Source of the DNA: Purpureocillium takamizusanense
Taxonomy: Eukaryota; Ascomycota; Sordariomycetes; Hypocreales; Ophiocordycipitaceae
DNA: 64,000 bases
Reading direction: 5' to 3'
Assembly (NCBI RefSeq): GCF_022605165.1
Contig: NC_063068.1
Span: 1,054,001-1,118,000, forward strand
Shown here: positions 20,826-32,134 of the stretch, piece after piece
How the letters are laid out: each line of letters begins with the position of its first letter
How positions within the stretch are numbered: the stretch's first letter is position 1
Notes under the pieces: model-generated
Database searches by the model: none
Told to the model about the DNA's origin: nothing
Seen by the model: only the letters and a program-made list of their open reading frames with translations
Translations under genes and position numbers: made by a program

Positions 20826-22667
20826 ATGGCGGAAAAAAGGCACCATCTGGACGAGACTGTTCAAATCACTCCCACCGAGGCCGGGGCGTTTCCCAAGGCC
20901 GAAGCCAACATTGATAGCGATGGCTCCAACACACGGCTCGGCAGCAGCCGAGTAAAAATGGTCTCCGAGCGAGACATCGACGACACAACGCTCTTCTACA
21001 ACACGTACAAGGACAATGTCAAGCCTATCGACGAGGCAAGCATCAAACGTCTCAACCGCAAAAACTTTTGGTTCCTGCTCAGTCAGACGTGGTGGATCGC
21101 CTTCCTCATCCACCTGGACAAGTCAACCCTGTCCCAAGCCAGCACCATGGGCATATTCAAGGATGTGCAGATGACCAAGAACGAGTACAACGACCTTTTT
21201 GTGGTATTCTATACGGGGTACCTCGTTGCGTTGTGGCCAGGCGCTTACGTTGCCCAACGCGTGGGCCACAAGTACTTCATCACCGTGTCGTTGCTGCTGT
21301 GGGCACTGCTGCTGGGCATGCATCCCTTGGTCAAGACGGGCAAGCAAATGATCGGTCTGCGCTTTCTGCTGGGGATGGTGAGTCAAAAATGTAAGAGTGC
21401 ACGATCAAGAGACTGATATCACTAGACCGAATCGCAAATCGTACCCTCTACGACCGTACTTCACCAAGCCTTCTTCCCGCCCAAGAAGAGCCCATGGGTT
21501 CAGCTGCTCTGGTGGGCATCGGGTAGCTTTGCAAATGTTCTCCTCACCATGGTCGCCTACAAACTCATTCAAGACGACACTGACGGGACTCTTGTCGGCG
21601 GTCTCAAGTCGTGGAAGTGGCTGCATATAATCTGCGTTATCCTCACGTTTCTCGTCGCGGCGGTACTCATCATCTTTCTCCCCAACTCACCCGTCGACGC
21701 GAAGTGGCTCTCCACGGAAGAAAAGATACACACGATTGAGTTGATTCGGCAGACGCATGCTGGTATTTCCAACTCGACCTTCAAGTGGGCGCAGGTCAAG
21801 GAGTGCATTCTAGACCCAAAGAGCTGGCTGTTCATGTAAGTCCAGCTCGCGCCCATGCAGTCATTCGTATACTAACCTGTTCAAGCACCCACATGTTCTT
21901 CAACGAGCTCCCCAACAACACTTCACAGCAGCTGCCACTGATCATTGTCGGTTTCGGCTTCACGCCCGCACAAAGTGCCCTCTTCAATATCGCGAAGCCC
22001 CTCTGGGGATCATTCCTGATCCTTGTCTCTGCGGCTATGTTGTACGCGACAGACCTCGGCGTGGGATACACGTGCGCCATTTCGTACATTCCCTGCTTTG
22101 TCGGAGGCATCATCATGGTAAGGATACTCTCATTTGTTTGAACAGGATTTTTACTGACCACATAACAACCAGGTTGCCGCGCCGTGGTCGAACAAGATTG
22201 CGCTCATCGTTGGCACGCAGATATCCACCTTCAAACCTTCTTACCTTCTTGGTCTGTCATGGGCCGGTACCACAACTATCGGGTACACTAAGAAGCTATG
22301 TCTCATGTCTACATGCGTCGTCGCGGCAGCTGTCGCAAACATGGTCTCCCCCGAGTATGTCTGCCTTCCGCTGGATGTGAATAGACGGCCCACTGACGAG
22401 ACCAGGTTCTGGCAAGAAAAATACAAGCCACGATATATTCTCCCGTGGTCCTTTATGACTGCTTTCTGGCTCATATCTCCGGCCATGTGCATCATTATTC
22501 GATTTTATCTGCAGCATGAGAACAAGGTGCGTGCAGCGAAGCTCGAGCAACAAGGAAGCGACAGCGAAGAGGACGCCTTGGACACGGGCGACGGCATCCT
22601 CCGGTTGAACGACAAAGATCTTGACCAGACGGATCGCGAAAACCTTCGATTTGTCTACCCACTGTAA
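20826..22667 (+). CDS. Dal5-like MFS anion permease
   Basis: Exons are 20826-21377, 21426-21835, 21886-22117, 22173-22354 and 22406-22667, with introns of 48, 50, 55 and 51 bp, giving 545 residues. The last intron (GTATGT..ACCAG) has no stop and is a multiple of three; removing it gives VSPEFWQEKYKPRY. The protein has a long hydrophilic N-terminus, then about 12 helices including DKSTLSQASTMGIF and the DLFVVFYTGYLVALWPGAYV segment. These match the allantoate/nicotinate/pantothenate permease branch (anion:cation symporter family), which imports organic anions across the plasma membrane. The start is the first ATG after the divergent promoter. It shares that promoter with the FAD oxidase, so the two may be co-regulated. 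The substrate could be a product of the neighbouring oxidases, but this is inference. Confidence 0.88.
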
Positions 22668-22989
22668 TTTGCACATAAAAAGGGGCTTCTAGGTCCATGA
22701 TGGTAAAACGAGGACCATGCAAAGAAGAAGGTAAACATCACACATCTGAGTCACTGATGAAGGATCTCTCGTGTCTCGTATTCGTCCGTACCAGCCTGTT
22801 GTTCTCAGATACAACGCAGTTAAATTTGTATCTTGGCTCTCACTTGTGTTCCACACCTGGTGATTTCTCCTTCTCGTCCTCGAAGTTAGGATGGTCTGCA
22901 GGTGAGGTCCCATTTAAAAGAACCATGGAGGTCAAACGAATTTCCTGATTGATCATTGATCTCCTCCATTCTCTCAAAGTCCGCTTGTG

Positions 22990-23530
22990 CGGTCCTACGA
23001 TGAAGTTGCACCCGTAGTTCGCGTTTAGCAATGGCATACCCACATTACGTGCTGCAGGAATGACTTCGGCTTACATTCAGTTGCTTGAAATGCCCAGGGC
23101 GACGCCGTATGGCCGACTAGACAGTGGCCGATTCTCAGCAACAATGATCCAGGCACAAGGCGTCATGAATATGCGAAGTGAACCACGAAAAGCCAGACCA
23201 TGGCCACCGTAGCCCATCCTGGTGCAGCCTTGTCTGCGAGACTGCCCTGCCACTTGCCAACTCCCACACGTCCAGCGATGATGACATGGATGCGGCAGGC
23301 TACCATTCCAAGAGCACCGATGGTCACGACAGGCTTGAGTCCGATCCTGTCCATGAAGAGGGACGAAGGTATAGTAAAGATAAAAGTGAGGATACTGACG
23401 ACGCCGGTACCAAGCAAGGAGGCAATGTAACCACTCAACCTGACCCAAAGTTTAGATATATTGGGCGCGTAGTAGAGAACCACGTCAATTGCACTGAATC
23501 TTCGAAGTTTAGGCACCTCCCATGACTACC
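22990..23530 (-). pseudogene. Decayed MFS sugar-transporter fragment
   Basis: Minus-strand reading gives pieces of a hexose/quinate-type sugar transporter. They are AIDVVLYYAPNISK, a helix with MDRIGLKPVVTIGALGMV, WATVAMVWLFVVHFAYS, then after a frame change CAWIIVAENRPLSSRPYG, and finally NFIVG near 23000. The expected FAYSWGPCAW junction is broken at about 23165 by a TGG-to-TGA change plus a one-base loss. A second expected Trp (SSNWM) also reads TGA. Only the middle of the family's about 530 residues can be followed. The 5' part (23530-24000) is not recognisable. The changes show decay by ordinary mutation. Confidence 0.8.
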
Positions 23531-24123
23531 CCCTTTGCCGCATTATTGCATCCTGCCAAGCATTCTGAGGCAACAACAGAGATGATGGTCCATGTGCCCC
23601 TTCTTGTAGCTGCTCCTTTGAAACTCTCCACCGCACACCTCATACAAGCATCTTGTGTCTGCAATTCCATCTCTGTCTGCCCAGGATTACGAGTGGTCCG
23701 GTAATACCTCAGCGGCTCCTTGTAAGAAGCGCGATATCAGCAGGTTTTTGAAGCCTGGCATCGCCAAAATCTGTTGTGCCGCCTACGATGCTTCCTGAAG
23801 ATGAACAACATGAAAGGGCGAAGTTGTAACTGGAAGGGCAAAGCGGGCCTGCATTTCAGAAAGTTACTTCAGATACTTCGTGTTACTGAAAGACTTACCA
23901 CGGCACCGCCGACGGGAGCAACGACAGCAAGAAGGCGTACACGGCCGCGGCGGTGGTGGAGGCCAACTACTGACGGATGCAGCACCTGCGCATCTTAGGT
24001 GTGCGCGATTTATATCGGAAGACTCTAAATAGGTAACTCAAAAACCTAGGATGCTTAGATAGGCTAGATAAAACGAACATGAATAGAGCGCAATTTTACC
24101 CCCGACCTTAGGTAACTTTAACC
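23531..24123. other. Intergenic, relic-like DNA
   Basis: No intact gene was seen. The part next to the transporter fragment may be its unrecognisable 5' end. The last 120 bp (24000-24120) are AT-rich with repeated CTTAGATAGGCTAGATAA-like runs. Confidence 0.35.
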
Positions 24124-27100
24124 CTATGATTTTGAAGAGCTATGAGGGTTTCTACGGCGGATATTGATATTATCTTTAAAAAATGACTGGAGTCGCATTC
24201 CCCTCTCTCGTGACATATCATCATGCAGAGCATCACCACGGTGAGTCATCTCTTCAGCCTCTGCGCGCTCTCGGAGCGCCGGCTCTATGCTACCAGGTGC
24301 TGACTTGCACAGACAAGCGCCTGTCGGTGCGTCGTCTATCATTGCAGCTTGTGAAGCTGTGCTGCCGCCAGTCGTAGTCGAAGTCGGGCTCGTGCTTCCA
24401 CTAACATGGAGGTCGTTGACTGGTATATCGCTTTCGATCGGCTCCTCAGCTTCTGCTGGCTTGCCCGTCTCCGGCCAGGCCAGGCTAAGGATGGAGCTGA
24501 AGCCAAAGTTAACGGCGCCGCTATTCTTCAACACGACGGTGCCGCTCGTTTTCGGTTTCTTCCTAATGCTCATGTTTGACGGCACTAGAACCTGGGCAAC
24601 GGCACATACATTCGAGTGCTTGCTTATGTCTGTCGTGATTTTGTCGCATGGGCACGGTTGGAAGATCGAGTCGGTCGCGTGCCATTGAAGACCGTCGCAA
24701 ATCTTGATTGGGCTTGTGTAATTTGTTTCGTGGTCCTGCAAGCCCGCGATGGTCTTTAGGTCCGACACGCAGGCTGCTAAGTAGTACTTCCCGATCGGCA
24801 AGCGGCCCCAGAATCTGCATGCTGATTTTGCATCGCTTGGGCGTATGATATCCCCAAAACCCCTCCCAAAAATGGTTATAGCCTTGATCTCTCTTGTAAA
24901 GTCGACCCATCCTCGGGCAACCGTAGGAAGCTCCTTCAGGCGGGCGTGTATGGGTTCCGTCTTGACCGTGACAGTGAGATCCCGAAAGTCCCACCCTTCC
25001 AAGTGTTTCCGAATTCTCCATTTCAGGTCCAAGCCGGAGCTATCCTCAACATGAAATTGTTGGTCCATGGCCTGTTCCAAAAGGGCGTACTGTTTCTCCA
25101 CTAGATGTTTGAATCGTGTGTACGTCGTGTTTTGCTGTGGTCCGTCTGGCTTACTTTCGTCCCACTCAATATCGTTGACGAACAACTTCAGTTCCCTGTT
25201 TGTCTTGTTCATCAATACCTCCAATGCCGAGCTGCTGGAGTAAGGTCGAGTCGCGTTCACCATGTTCTCTTTTCGAAACAGTATGTCGGAAGAGGCATAC
25301 TTTCGCATCCACTGGAGGGTGTCATCCAATGTTGCATGCACCATATGAAGCAATGCGCTAGCTCCATTCACGAGCCAACCTCTGTTATCGCCTTCATCCC
25401 AGAGTATCACGTAATGGCCAGAAATCCAACGCATCTTATCAAGGTAGGTATCCCTGCTTAGATGGATAGGACTATCTTTGACGCCAACGGCGATGGAGGC
25501 ACCGCCTGAAATAAATTTTCCGCCGCTGATAGAAACTCTTTCTAGGACACACGACGGGTGAGGTCGCTTCAGTCCAGAGCCGCCAATATTGTATCGGATA
25601 TCATCAAATGCGCCTTGTTTCATATGCGAATTAGTGTTGCTGTCGCATTCTTTTCTGCTATTATGTTTCGACCTACCCGCAAATAGTTTCGCATGAGAAC
25701 ACCATCCTACGACATGCCGAGCATTTTGGAGCTCAGATGCGATGATATCAGTAACCGAGGTAGACCCATGGTCAAAGTATGAGATATGTCTGCCATCAGG
25801 ATTGTACGCATGGTGCCAGAGAAGCACATCACCTCTCGCCTCGGTCAGGATAAGCATGGAGGAAAACCCCTTCAGATACCATTTCGAAGCAAAAGGTACC
25901 ACATGACTCGTCCCAACCATGCGCGCCATCATGTTGAGTGGCATCTCGAGGCCCGTTTGACTTGATGCACGCTCTGCAATTGGATAGCCGCGAACGAGAA
26001 CCGGGTTGCTGAACATGCCACGCCAGCATTGACCAATTGCGCCGACTTCGGCGTCCTCTTGAAATTCAAACCCTAAGTAAAAACAGTGTTTGATCGTTGG
26101 AAGTTTGTTGCTCGACACCTTAATAAAAGGAGTGCAGTAGCACATCCCCTGCTCTAGCGGAGATAAGCGAAGAGCTGCTCCCATCCATGCGAGCTGCTCG
26201 GCAACTTCAGCAACAGATGGGGCCGGACCAAGAGCTACCACAGTCATTTTAAGTCCATCATAACACGCTGCTACTTGCGTGCGATCAGGCCCGATGACTA
26301 TCACGTTCCGTTAGAGTAGATTCGGAGAGTTTGTGTGGGGGCTAAGCTAAAAGCTCACAAGAATGTTCATCGCCTTCCTGTCCATCAAGGACACGTTGGA
26401 TCAGTTTCATCATTTGCTCCCCGGTGGACTTCCAGGTGTGTGAAATGTATTGGCTGGTGGTCATAGCTTGACAGTTCTGGGCTGATCCGGTAAGGGTTAT
26501 GGCCGCGGCGATGGCGGTTCCTGGCCGGCCATCATATTGTTGCTCGTCGACAAACGACTTTGGGTCCCAGTCCACCTCGATCATGATTTCATGGGCCATT
26601 ATGGAAGTGTCCCTATTGAGGTCTCCTAAGCCATTGGCACCATGAAGTGAGTAGATGACCTTTTCCCGAATGCTCCTTCTTATGTTAGGAACGGCAGGCG
26701 TTTGGCGTGCTTCGGAGTACAAGGCCCCCTGAAGCCACTCAAAGGCAGCAAACTCGGTAACGATGTTTATGTCCATGCTCTTGCCTGTCACATCTAACTT
26801 ACAGACGCATAATTCGTCGTCACACTCGTTGTCACAGTCGTCGTCACAGCCGTCGTTGGTATTCGTGTCGTCCCAAATTTCTTCTCGGTAAGGCCATATT
26901 TCTGGATCTACTTGTGGCGCTGAGTCCAGACCGGCAAAGTATCGGTCCATTACGTCGGCTTTTGTCATGGCGGGAATGTGACCCGTAGAGGGCAATGGGC
27001 TGTCTTTGGCCTCATGAGCAGTATAGTCAGACCTGAACTGATCAATGATATCTCTGCAAGAAAATAGTCAGTGACCGATCAAGGAAACGAGCCACGAGCG

Positions 27101-27789
27101 TGCATCGAGCAACGGTCAACAAACTTTCGGTGTTTCAGCATAAAGTACATCACCTCCCGATGCATTGAAGTGGTCGCGCAACGCCCGATCTTGAGAGCAA
27201 AGGTCGTCAACAGATTCGGAAGATCCTGGATGAGCCTCTCCAACTTGAGGCTACTAAAACCGCCGAGTGGCATGGCCTTGATGAGCAGCAAAGCCGCCTG
27301 AGATATATATTGGTCCGCGCGTTGAAGTAGGACATTCGACGCGCTAAAATGCTGTGATGCAGATGTTCGCGAAAATTCTGATCCTATCTCTTGGTCGGCA
27401 GATGACTGCCAGTCCTGAGGCAGACTACGCTGGTTGCTAGGCCCGGAATCGAACGGGATGAGAAGCATCTGCCCCATGACTTTCGTCCTCATATCACCGC
27501 GTACCGTCTGGTTATACTTTCTAGCGCCCCACTTGGAGAGGTGCTCCATATAGGAGCGGCGACTGCTTTCGTTGTCAGTTATATCTGCATTTATCTGGCA
27601 GCAAGCTATAATCAAGCGGTAGCAAAACCTTCTCACCGGATGAACCAGGGGTTCAATGGAAGGGATGGGTTAGTGTACATACCAGGCCCTGAAGCCGTAC
27701 TTTTTTGTCATGATTTCCATAACCATGCCGAGCTTATGTAGCTGGTATAACTCTACTATCTCCTCCTGATGCCTGTCCCAGTCCTTCAT
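24124..27789 (-). CDS. Clr5-domain protein with large fungal C-terminal region
   Basis: Exons are 27789-27683, 27562-27125, 27053-26359 and 26297-24124, with introns of 120, 71 and 61 bp, giving 1137 residues. Residues 2-57 form a Clr5 domain: WDRHQEEIVELYQLHKLG, then MTKKYGFRACRRSYMEHL and SKWGARKYN. The middle holds an acidic Cys/Asp cluster (CDDDCDNECDDELCVCK). The second half carries a region common in fungal accessory proteins of unknown function: EQLAWMGAALRLSP, CWRGMFSNPVLVRGYPI, GLEMPLNMMARMVG and KWYLKGFSSMLILTE. Clr5 is named after a fission-yeast silencing factor, and its helical module is thought to bind DNA or protein. No enzymatic motif is seen. The acceptor of intron 1 is ambiguous by 3 nt. 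Position beside a HET gene and decayed DNA suggests an accessory, possibly self/non-self, role. Confidence 0.78.
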
Positions 27790-29008
27790 GTTTACAAAGA
27801 ACAGTAATGGCGGCAATAGGGGGAAGGAAAGATGCAGAAAGCAATAATTGGCGTCTACACTGGTGGATTATCCGTTTCTTTCCTGTCAGGTGTATATGGC
27901 GGGACAGCAAATAGATCCTTGGCTGTTGCTCCTTGTCGTACTATTTGATGTTGGACGGTGATATCGAAGGTGGGCAACAAGAGAGTTGAGTCACGATTTT
28001 CACGAAGATGATAGAGGCTACGCCGCACTCTTATGTATAGCAACGTAAAGCAGCTAGTTGCTGCCCTCCGCACCTTTCAGCTTTCACTAGTATGGGCGGG
28101 TCATCGTTGGCTACGGTCCTTTTTGGCTGCATACGCAATGCGACCGTCCCTAGTCGGGGCTGAACTGCAGGGCCAGGTTGTGCTTGCAATTGCAGCCAAC
28201 TACCCCCGACAGGGCTGTCGGAGGAGGCCGCGCGGGGCAGTATGGCGGCAGGCGTGGGTGGACGTGGATATCCCTGGGTCGAAGTTGGCCAGAAAACCTG
28301 AGACATGGACGGAGATTCAAGGCCTCGGGCGTCTACATGGAATAAGACGACCCTCTTCGCGACCGACTACCGCCACGCACCGGGCAGCGGTGTCCACAGC
28401 TTGCTCTAAGCTTCATGGCATTGCCTCTTCGGTGAACAAAGGCACCCAACAAGGCAGAATGAGGGGCTTTCCGGCACTATCCGAGATGGTAAGGACGTCC
28501 TGGAATGCCTCGTGAGGCAGCGGCACTAGTCCGCCTCGCGCGGCCCGTACCTTTTCGCTACGGAGTTGAGACGCCAAACTGTTTGAGCCGGGCCCTCAGT
28601 CTACCAGCCTTGCCATTCAATTGGTTCATATAGACTTCGAGTGATACCACGACGCAGGCGGGCTACACCAATCGGACTCATAATAGCTATAGGCGCCCTT
28701 GCCTAGGCGCTCCGACCCATCACTCGTAGAGGCACTAGCTTTAGAAGGGGGGATAATACTAGCCTATATACGAAGGTTAGTACATACTGCGTCTCGTAAT
28801 GAGGAGTGCTATTACACCTTTGCGAGCAGCATTTGACCCTTTGCAAATATCACTGCTCCTCCTTATATCGGCGATATCTATTGCGATATAAAGCCAAGAA
28901 ACGGCAAAATCGACTAGTTGATAGACTTTACTTTATCACTCTCAACTTAGTTTATAACTACGTACGCAGGAGTTCCGCAATGTATGTAAGACGAAAAACT
29001 GCTGCACG
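27790..29008. other. Intergenic, AT-rich relic DNA upstream of the Clr5 gene
   Basis: 1.2 kb without a supported gene. 28560-29000 is AT- and TA-step-rich (runs such as CTAGCCTATATACGAAGG and CGATATCTATTGCGATATAAAG). This composition differs from the GC-rich genes and suggests a decayed mobile element. An open frame at 28806-29126 (+) is rich in Tyr, Arg and Leu but overlaps the HET gene end and has no recognisable domain. Confidence 0.4.
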
Positions 29009-30823
29009 TTATATGAGAGTCACGATGCTAGGACTCAGAACACTCTCTGTAGAGCCCGCGAACGTCTCGCCAAACATGATCTTGTCAATAAATACCTCCC
29101 CCTTTACCTCCATTTTACCCCCTTGATCGTGGCTACTCGATGACAGAACAAGTGGAACGCTGCAACCGGCAACCACCCATATCTCATCGCCAGCCACGCA
29201 TTGTTCCCTCGCAAGTCCGATGTATCCCTTCTCAGTCGTGAATGGCTGCCAAGATAAGAGACGTTTCATTCTGACGAACGATCGTTCGCATCCTTCCACT
29301 AGCTTGGATCTGAGGCCAAGCGACGCCAACCGCTCGCCCAAACGCGACTCTTTACACCATTGATAAAACATGGTGGGAACGATTGCCGGTGGAGGCACCG
29401 GGTCTAGGAAAACGCCGAATAGGCTCAGCGTGCTCGCGATTGCTTCAGCTCGATCCGCAGTGACGGGATACGGCATATTATTCCCATAGGTGGCTGACTT
29501 CGTCCAAAAGTCGAAATACTGCTGAAAAAGCGTCGAGTTCGGGTCTGATAACTCGGCGTGCCGACTTTCGTTACAGAAGCTTCCAAGCGTCGTGATTCTG
29601 TCGATGAGTATTCCTGAAACAGTCAATTCACCTCCGTTGAACTCGAAGTGCACAGGCATCGAGCCTGAAGCGTTGAAAATGTCCTTATGGTTCACTCCGT
29701 GGAGGCCTAAGCAACGTCGGAGACGAGCCGAACACCAATTTGGCACCCAGGATGGGCCCCGAAATGTCCGATGAAGCCCTTTGACTTCGATGCCATCCCT
29801 TTGAGCTGGGGTACAGAGTCCAAGAAAGTCGAGGTTATTGTATAGGCGAGCGTGTGTTTCAATAGAGGTTCTAAAGGCTTCCTCTGGTTCAAGGTCGTAC
29901 CGGATGGGATTAGACATGGACTCTTCGGGGTTACAAAGTGCTAGTAGTCCGTAGACTTGGTCATGTGCAATGGTAGTTTCGCTGAGGCGTAGATTTTCGA
30001 GCAACCATAGTAGTCTCGGATGGCTTGACTTGGTGTGGAACGCTCGTTTTAGATCTTTCATAACGAGAATCGGCCTGATTGACCCAATAGTGGCGGTCTT
30101 CAATACCTTCATGTCCTTGGGCCGGGCAATCAGTGCGCTGCAAGCAATGTCTACCCCATGTAATAAATCATCCATCGTCATCGTATCCGAACCACAGAGG
30201 AAGACTGCCTGTCTGGGAATGACTGCTTCCTGGACAACCCATCTCCGGTGGAACCAGTCGCAGGAGAGCAGGCGCTTGAGAGCATCCCAGCCGATTGGGT
30301 CAAACATTGTCCAAGGTTGAGCCTCGCTCACAAGCGGTCTGTCCTTCAATAGCCGCCGCAGGTAATGGAAGGCATAGAGAAGGCGACTGTCCGACTCGTT
30401 GATCCAGATGATGACCCACTTTGCTTGGGAGTATATGTGTCGCATAAGTGGGATTTGAGATGCTTTCTCGCTGACATCCACCTGATTGATACAGGCCATG
30501 TCTATCCACATCGGCAGCATGGAGCCATTGTCCCATAGTTGGGGCAAGGTGTTCGAGTCGTGGCAGAGGAGAGAAAGAAGTAAAGACTCGAGGTTTCTCG
30601 AAACCGGCACGTCTTTGTTTCCGCATCCTGATTCAAGATGCATGAAAGCCTCAGCCTTTTCTTGACCCCACACATGAGATATCGACACAAAAGGAGGCGT
30701 CTTGTCGATAGGCACACGCCTCAGCCGACCAGACAGCATTCCGGTGACAGTCCCAGGTAAGAGATCCAGGAGACGAATCTCCTTGGATGGTGCAGTGAGA
30801 CAGTAATGATCCGAGGCAAGCAT
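29009..30823 (-). CDS. HET-domain (heterokaryon incompatibility-type) protein
   Basis: A single-exon frame of 604 residues with an ATG start at 30823. The HET domain is at about residues 45-200. Its markers are PFVSISHVWG, then MWIDMACINQVDVSEKASQI, MRHIYSQAKWVIIWI and WFHRRWVVQEAV. The downstream part has HDQVYGLLAL and an RYDLEPEEAFRTSIE segment, as in many HET proteins, and a C-terminal domain ending GDEIWVVAGCSVPLVL. HET domains are TIR-like modules that trigger cell death in fungal allorecognition, but most family members have no tested role. The frame is intact, so it may be functional. It lies next to AT-rich relic DNA and the Clr5-domain gene. Confidence 0.9.
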   Translation of the reverse strand: MLASDHYCLTAPSKEIRLLDLLPGTVTGMLSGRLRRVPIDKTPPFVSISHVWGQEKAEAFMHLESGCGNKDVPVSRNLESLLLSLLCHDSNTLPQLWDNGSMLPMWIDMACINQVDVSEKASQIPLMRHIYSQAKWVIIWINESDSRLLYAFHYLRRLLKDRPLVSEAQPWTMFDPIGWDALKRLLSCDWFHRRWVVQEAVIPRQAVFLCGSDTMTMDDLLHGVDIACSALIARPKDMKVLKTATIGSIRPILVMKDLKRAFHTKSSHPRLLWLLENLRLSETTIAHDQVYGLLALCNPEESMSNPIRYDLEPEEAFRTSIETHARLYNNLDFLGLCTPAQRDGIEVKGLHRTFRGPSWVPNWCSARLRRCLGLHGVNHKDIFNASGSMPVHFEFNGGELTVSGILIDRITTLGSFCNESRHAELSDPNSTLFQQYFDFWTKSATYGNNMPYPVTADRAEAIASTLSLFGVFLDPVPPPAIVPTMFYQWCKESRLGERLASLGLRSKLVEGCERSFVRMKRLLSWQPFTTEKGYIGLAREQCVAGDEIWVVAGCSVPLVLSSSSHDQGGKMEVKGEVFIDKIMFGETFAGSTESVLSPSIVTLI

Positions 30824-32134
30824 CTTTGATCAGAAGGCTTGTTGAAGTTGCTTTGCGGGGTAACCTCCTCGGAAACCCACGCAGGCTGACCTTTGTGCTG
30901 GCTCCCTGCCCCTGCTGCATTGTCACATGATTCAATCACGTCCCTCGCGGGGCAATTGAACGCCGATGCTCAGGCGGATCAAGTATAATTACGTGCCGGA
31001 TTCAAACTACGCATTGGACCGCCATCGACCACCACAGCTTGCCGAGCGTTCGCCGGGCCGTCCCGCCAGGGACCATCATATTGCAGGGTGCTCAGTTGTC
31101 TTGAGTTGGCGCACCGCGGCATTTCAGCTAATGAAGCGACCGAATCGAGTATCTAGGACTTAGCATGGCGTGATTGTTTATATCGCTACCTCAGACCGTT
31201 CAGTTTCCTGCACTAAAAGACTAACTAGAGCTTCACACTTTATGACTTACGAAGTACTTATCTTAGTTTCTTTCTGCTTAGACTATCTACTCTTTCTAAT
31301 CTAACTACAATAATGTCGTCCTCGCCGTCCTCTTTATCCCTCGCCGTCTCGATCGACGACTCTCTAGCTTCCACGTGGTGGACTTTCAGCTGACTATCCC
31401 CTCTGTCGCGGCAGTAGGCCTCGATCTTCCATGCACATAGCATTCCTTTCAACCCGGCCGATCCACCGGACCTACATCTGCAACCTCCACCGAGTCAATC
31501 GAGGGAGTCGTCAACCTCGTTCTCAGAGCGGCGCCACCGCATGAAGTGGCGTTTCTTGACGACGGCTCGTGCCGACACCACCCCCACCACCCGTTTCCGT
31601 CTGTACACGAATGCGAAATCAGGCGTATATACAATGGATTGACAAGCCACACATGCGTGGCTCCATCATTGATACCTCGGCGAGCTTCGTCGCACACAAG
31701 ACTACGTACTGCTTCAATATTATGCGCATTGAAGCCGATGCCCACCTCCAAGTTACGACCGCAGTCGTGATTGGCCGCGCCCAAGACGGGTTGGTCAAGG
31801 ACAACTCAATTTTCTGATTGTTGGAGCCGCGACTCGAGATCTGCAATTTGAACGCGGCTACGCACCCGGCAGGTTTTTCCCCACACAGGCTTGATTGTTG
31901 CCTCGAGACGGACAGTCGTTGGGAGGGCGCGAAAAAAAATCCTGCAGGAATCATCCTCTTCGCTTGGCCCGCGCCGACATTGCCGCGGCCCGTGTCCTTG
32001 CCGTACAATCTTGCGCCGCCGCAGTACATACAATATGTGAGCAAGTCTCATCGCACGCGACAAACCCCCTGGCTCTTTACAGAGTGTTCTGCAATCTATC
32101 TCCCCTTGTTTCGGCATTTTGTCATCGCAGCAGG
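30824..32134. other. Intergenic with a possible gene relic
   Basis: 1.3 kb between the HET gene (-) and the NCS1 permease (+). The stretch from about 31313 to 31816 (+) has short protein-like pieces in more than one frame, for example QWIDKPHMRGSIIDTSASF and HKTTYCFNIMRIEADAHLQ. Stops and frame breaks lie between them, so it may be a decayed gene of unknown family. A near-copy of the recurrent motif (TACGAAGTA) is at 31248-31256. Bases from about 31895 to 32134 stay open in the permease frame but lack an ATG start with support. Confidence 0.35.

Noticed and set aside
22990..23530. Repeat-induced point mutation as the cause of the transporter pseudogene
   Set aside because: The TGG-to-TGA changes affect CpC rather than CpA on the opposite strand, and a frame loss is also present, so ordinary decay explains it.
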